Assembly (NCBI GenBank): GCA_005893365.1
Contig: VBPB01000240.1
Span: 1-13,837 of the forward strand
DNA from: Candidatus Eiseniibacteriota bacterium
GTDB taxonomy: Bacteria > Eisenbacteria > RBG-16-71-46
Reading direction: 5' to 3'
DNA: 13,837 nucleotides
Shown: positions 13,826 to 13,837 of the stretch, piece after piece
Layout: the number at the start of each line of letters is the position of its first letter
Position numbering within the stretch: the stretch's first letter is position 1
Notes under the pieces: generated by a model
Database searches by the model: none
The model's input: the letters and a program-made list of their open reading frames with translations, nothing else
What the model was told of the DNA's origin: nothing
Program-made: the position numbers and the translations under genes

Positions 13826-13837
13826 GGGAGCGCGCGG

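Overview
This is a GC-rich bacterial window (GC estimated by eye, not counted) in which every gene I can support lies on the minus strand, so transcription runs from high to low coordinates. A TolC-type outer-membrane protein, a membrane-fusion protein and a MacB-type permease point to a Gram-negative (diderm) host. Base composition and the gene mix suggest an environmental lineage with GC-rich genomes, perhaps the Eisenbacteria/Gemmatimonadota/Acidobacteriota/myxobacterial range. I cannot place it more precisely from sequence alone.

Right half, 13.8 to 5.7 kb, is a tight signalling and enzyme cluster. In order of transcription it holds an aminoglycoside-phosphotransferase (APH)-fold protein, a two-transmembrane sensor histidine kinase with a large extracytoplasmic sensor region, an OmpR/PhoB-type response regulator, an HprK-like kinase gene that is broken, an RtcB-family RNA ligase, an RsbW-like GHKL ATPase domain, and a second APH-fold protein with a degenerate active site. 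The first four genes are joined by ATGA start/stop overlaps, so they probably form one operon with coupled translation. RtcB and the GHKL gene follow after gaps of 21 and 43 nt.

A 209-nt gap (5538-5746) separates this from the left half, which looks like an export operon. It encodes a secreted DUF5666-like protein, a TolC-type outer-membrane factor carrying a 17-residue Pro/Ala-rich tandem repeat after its signal peptide, a periplasmic membrane-fusion protein (reading frame broken), and a MacB/FtsX-type permease with no ATPase gene in view. Last comes the N-lobe of a third APH-fold protein, running off the left edge.

Two themes stand out. First, the window is rich in kinase-type folds (histidine kinase, HprK-like, GHKL and three APH-fold proteins), and the two APH-fold proteins whose catalytic loops are visible both lack the catalytic Asp. 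Second, three genes carry frame breaks in otherwise well-preserved domains: the fusion protein near 2300, the GHKL/APH junction near 6716, and the HprK-like gene at an in-frame TAG and again exactly at the P-loop. In two of them conserved residues also seem to be missing at the break. Sequence or assembly error is the simplest explanation and should be excluded before any biological reading.

No tRNA, rRNA, CRISPR array, insertion sequence or attachment site was seen.
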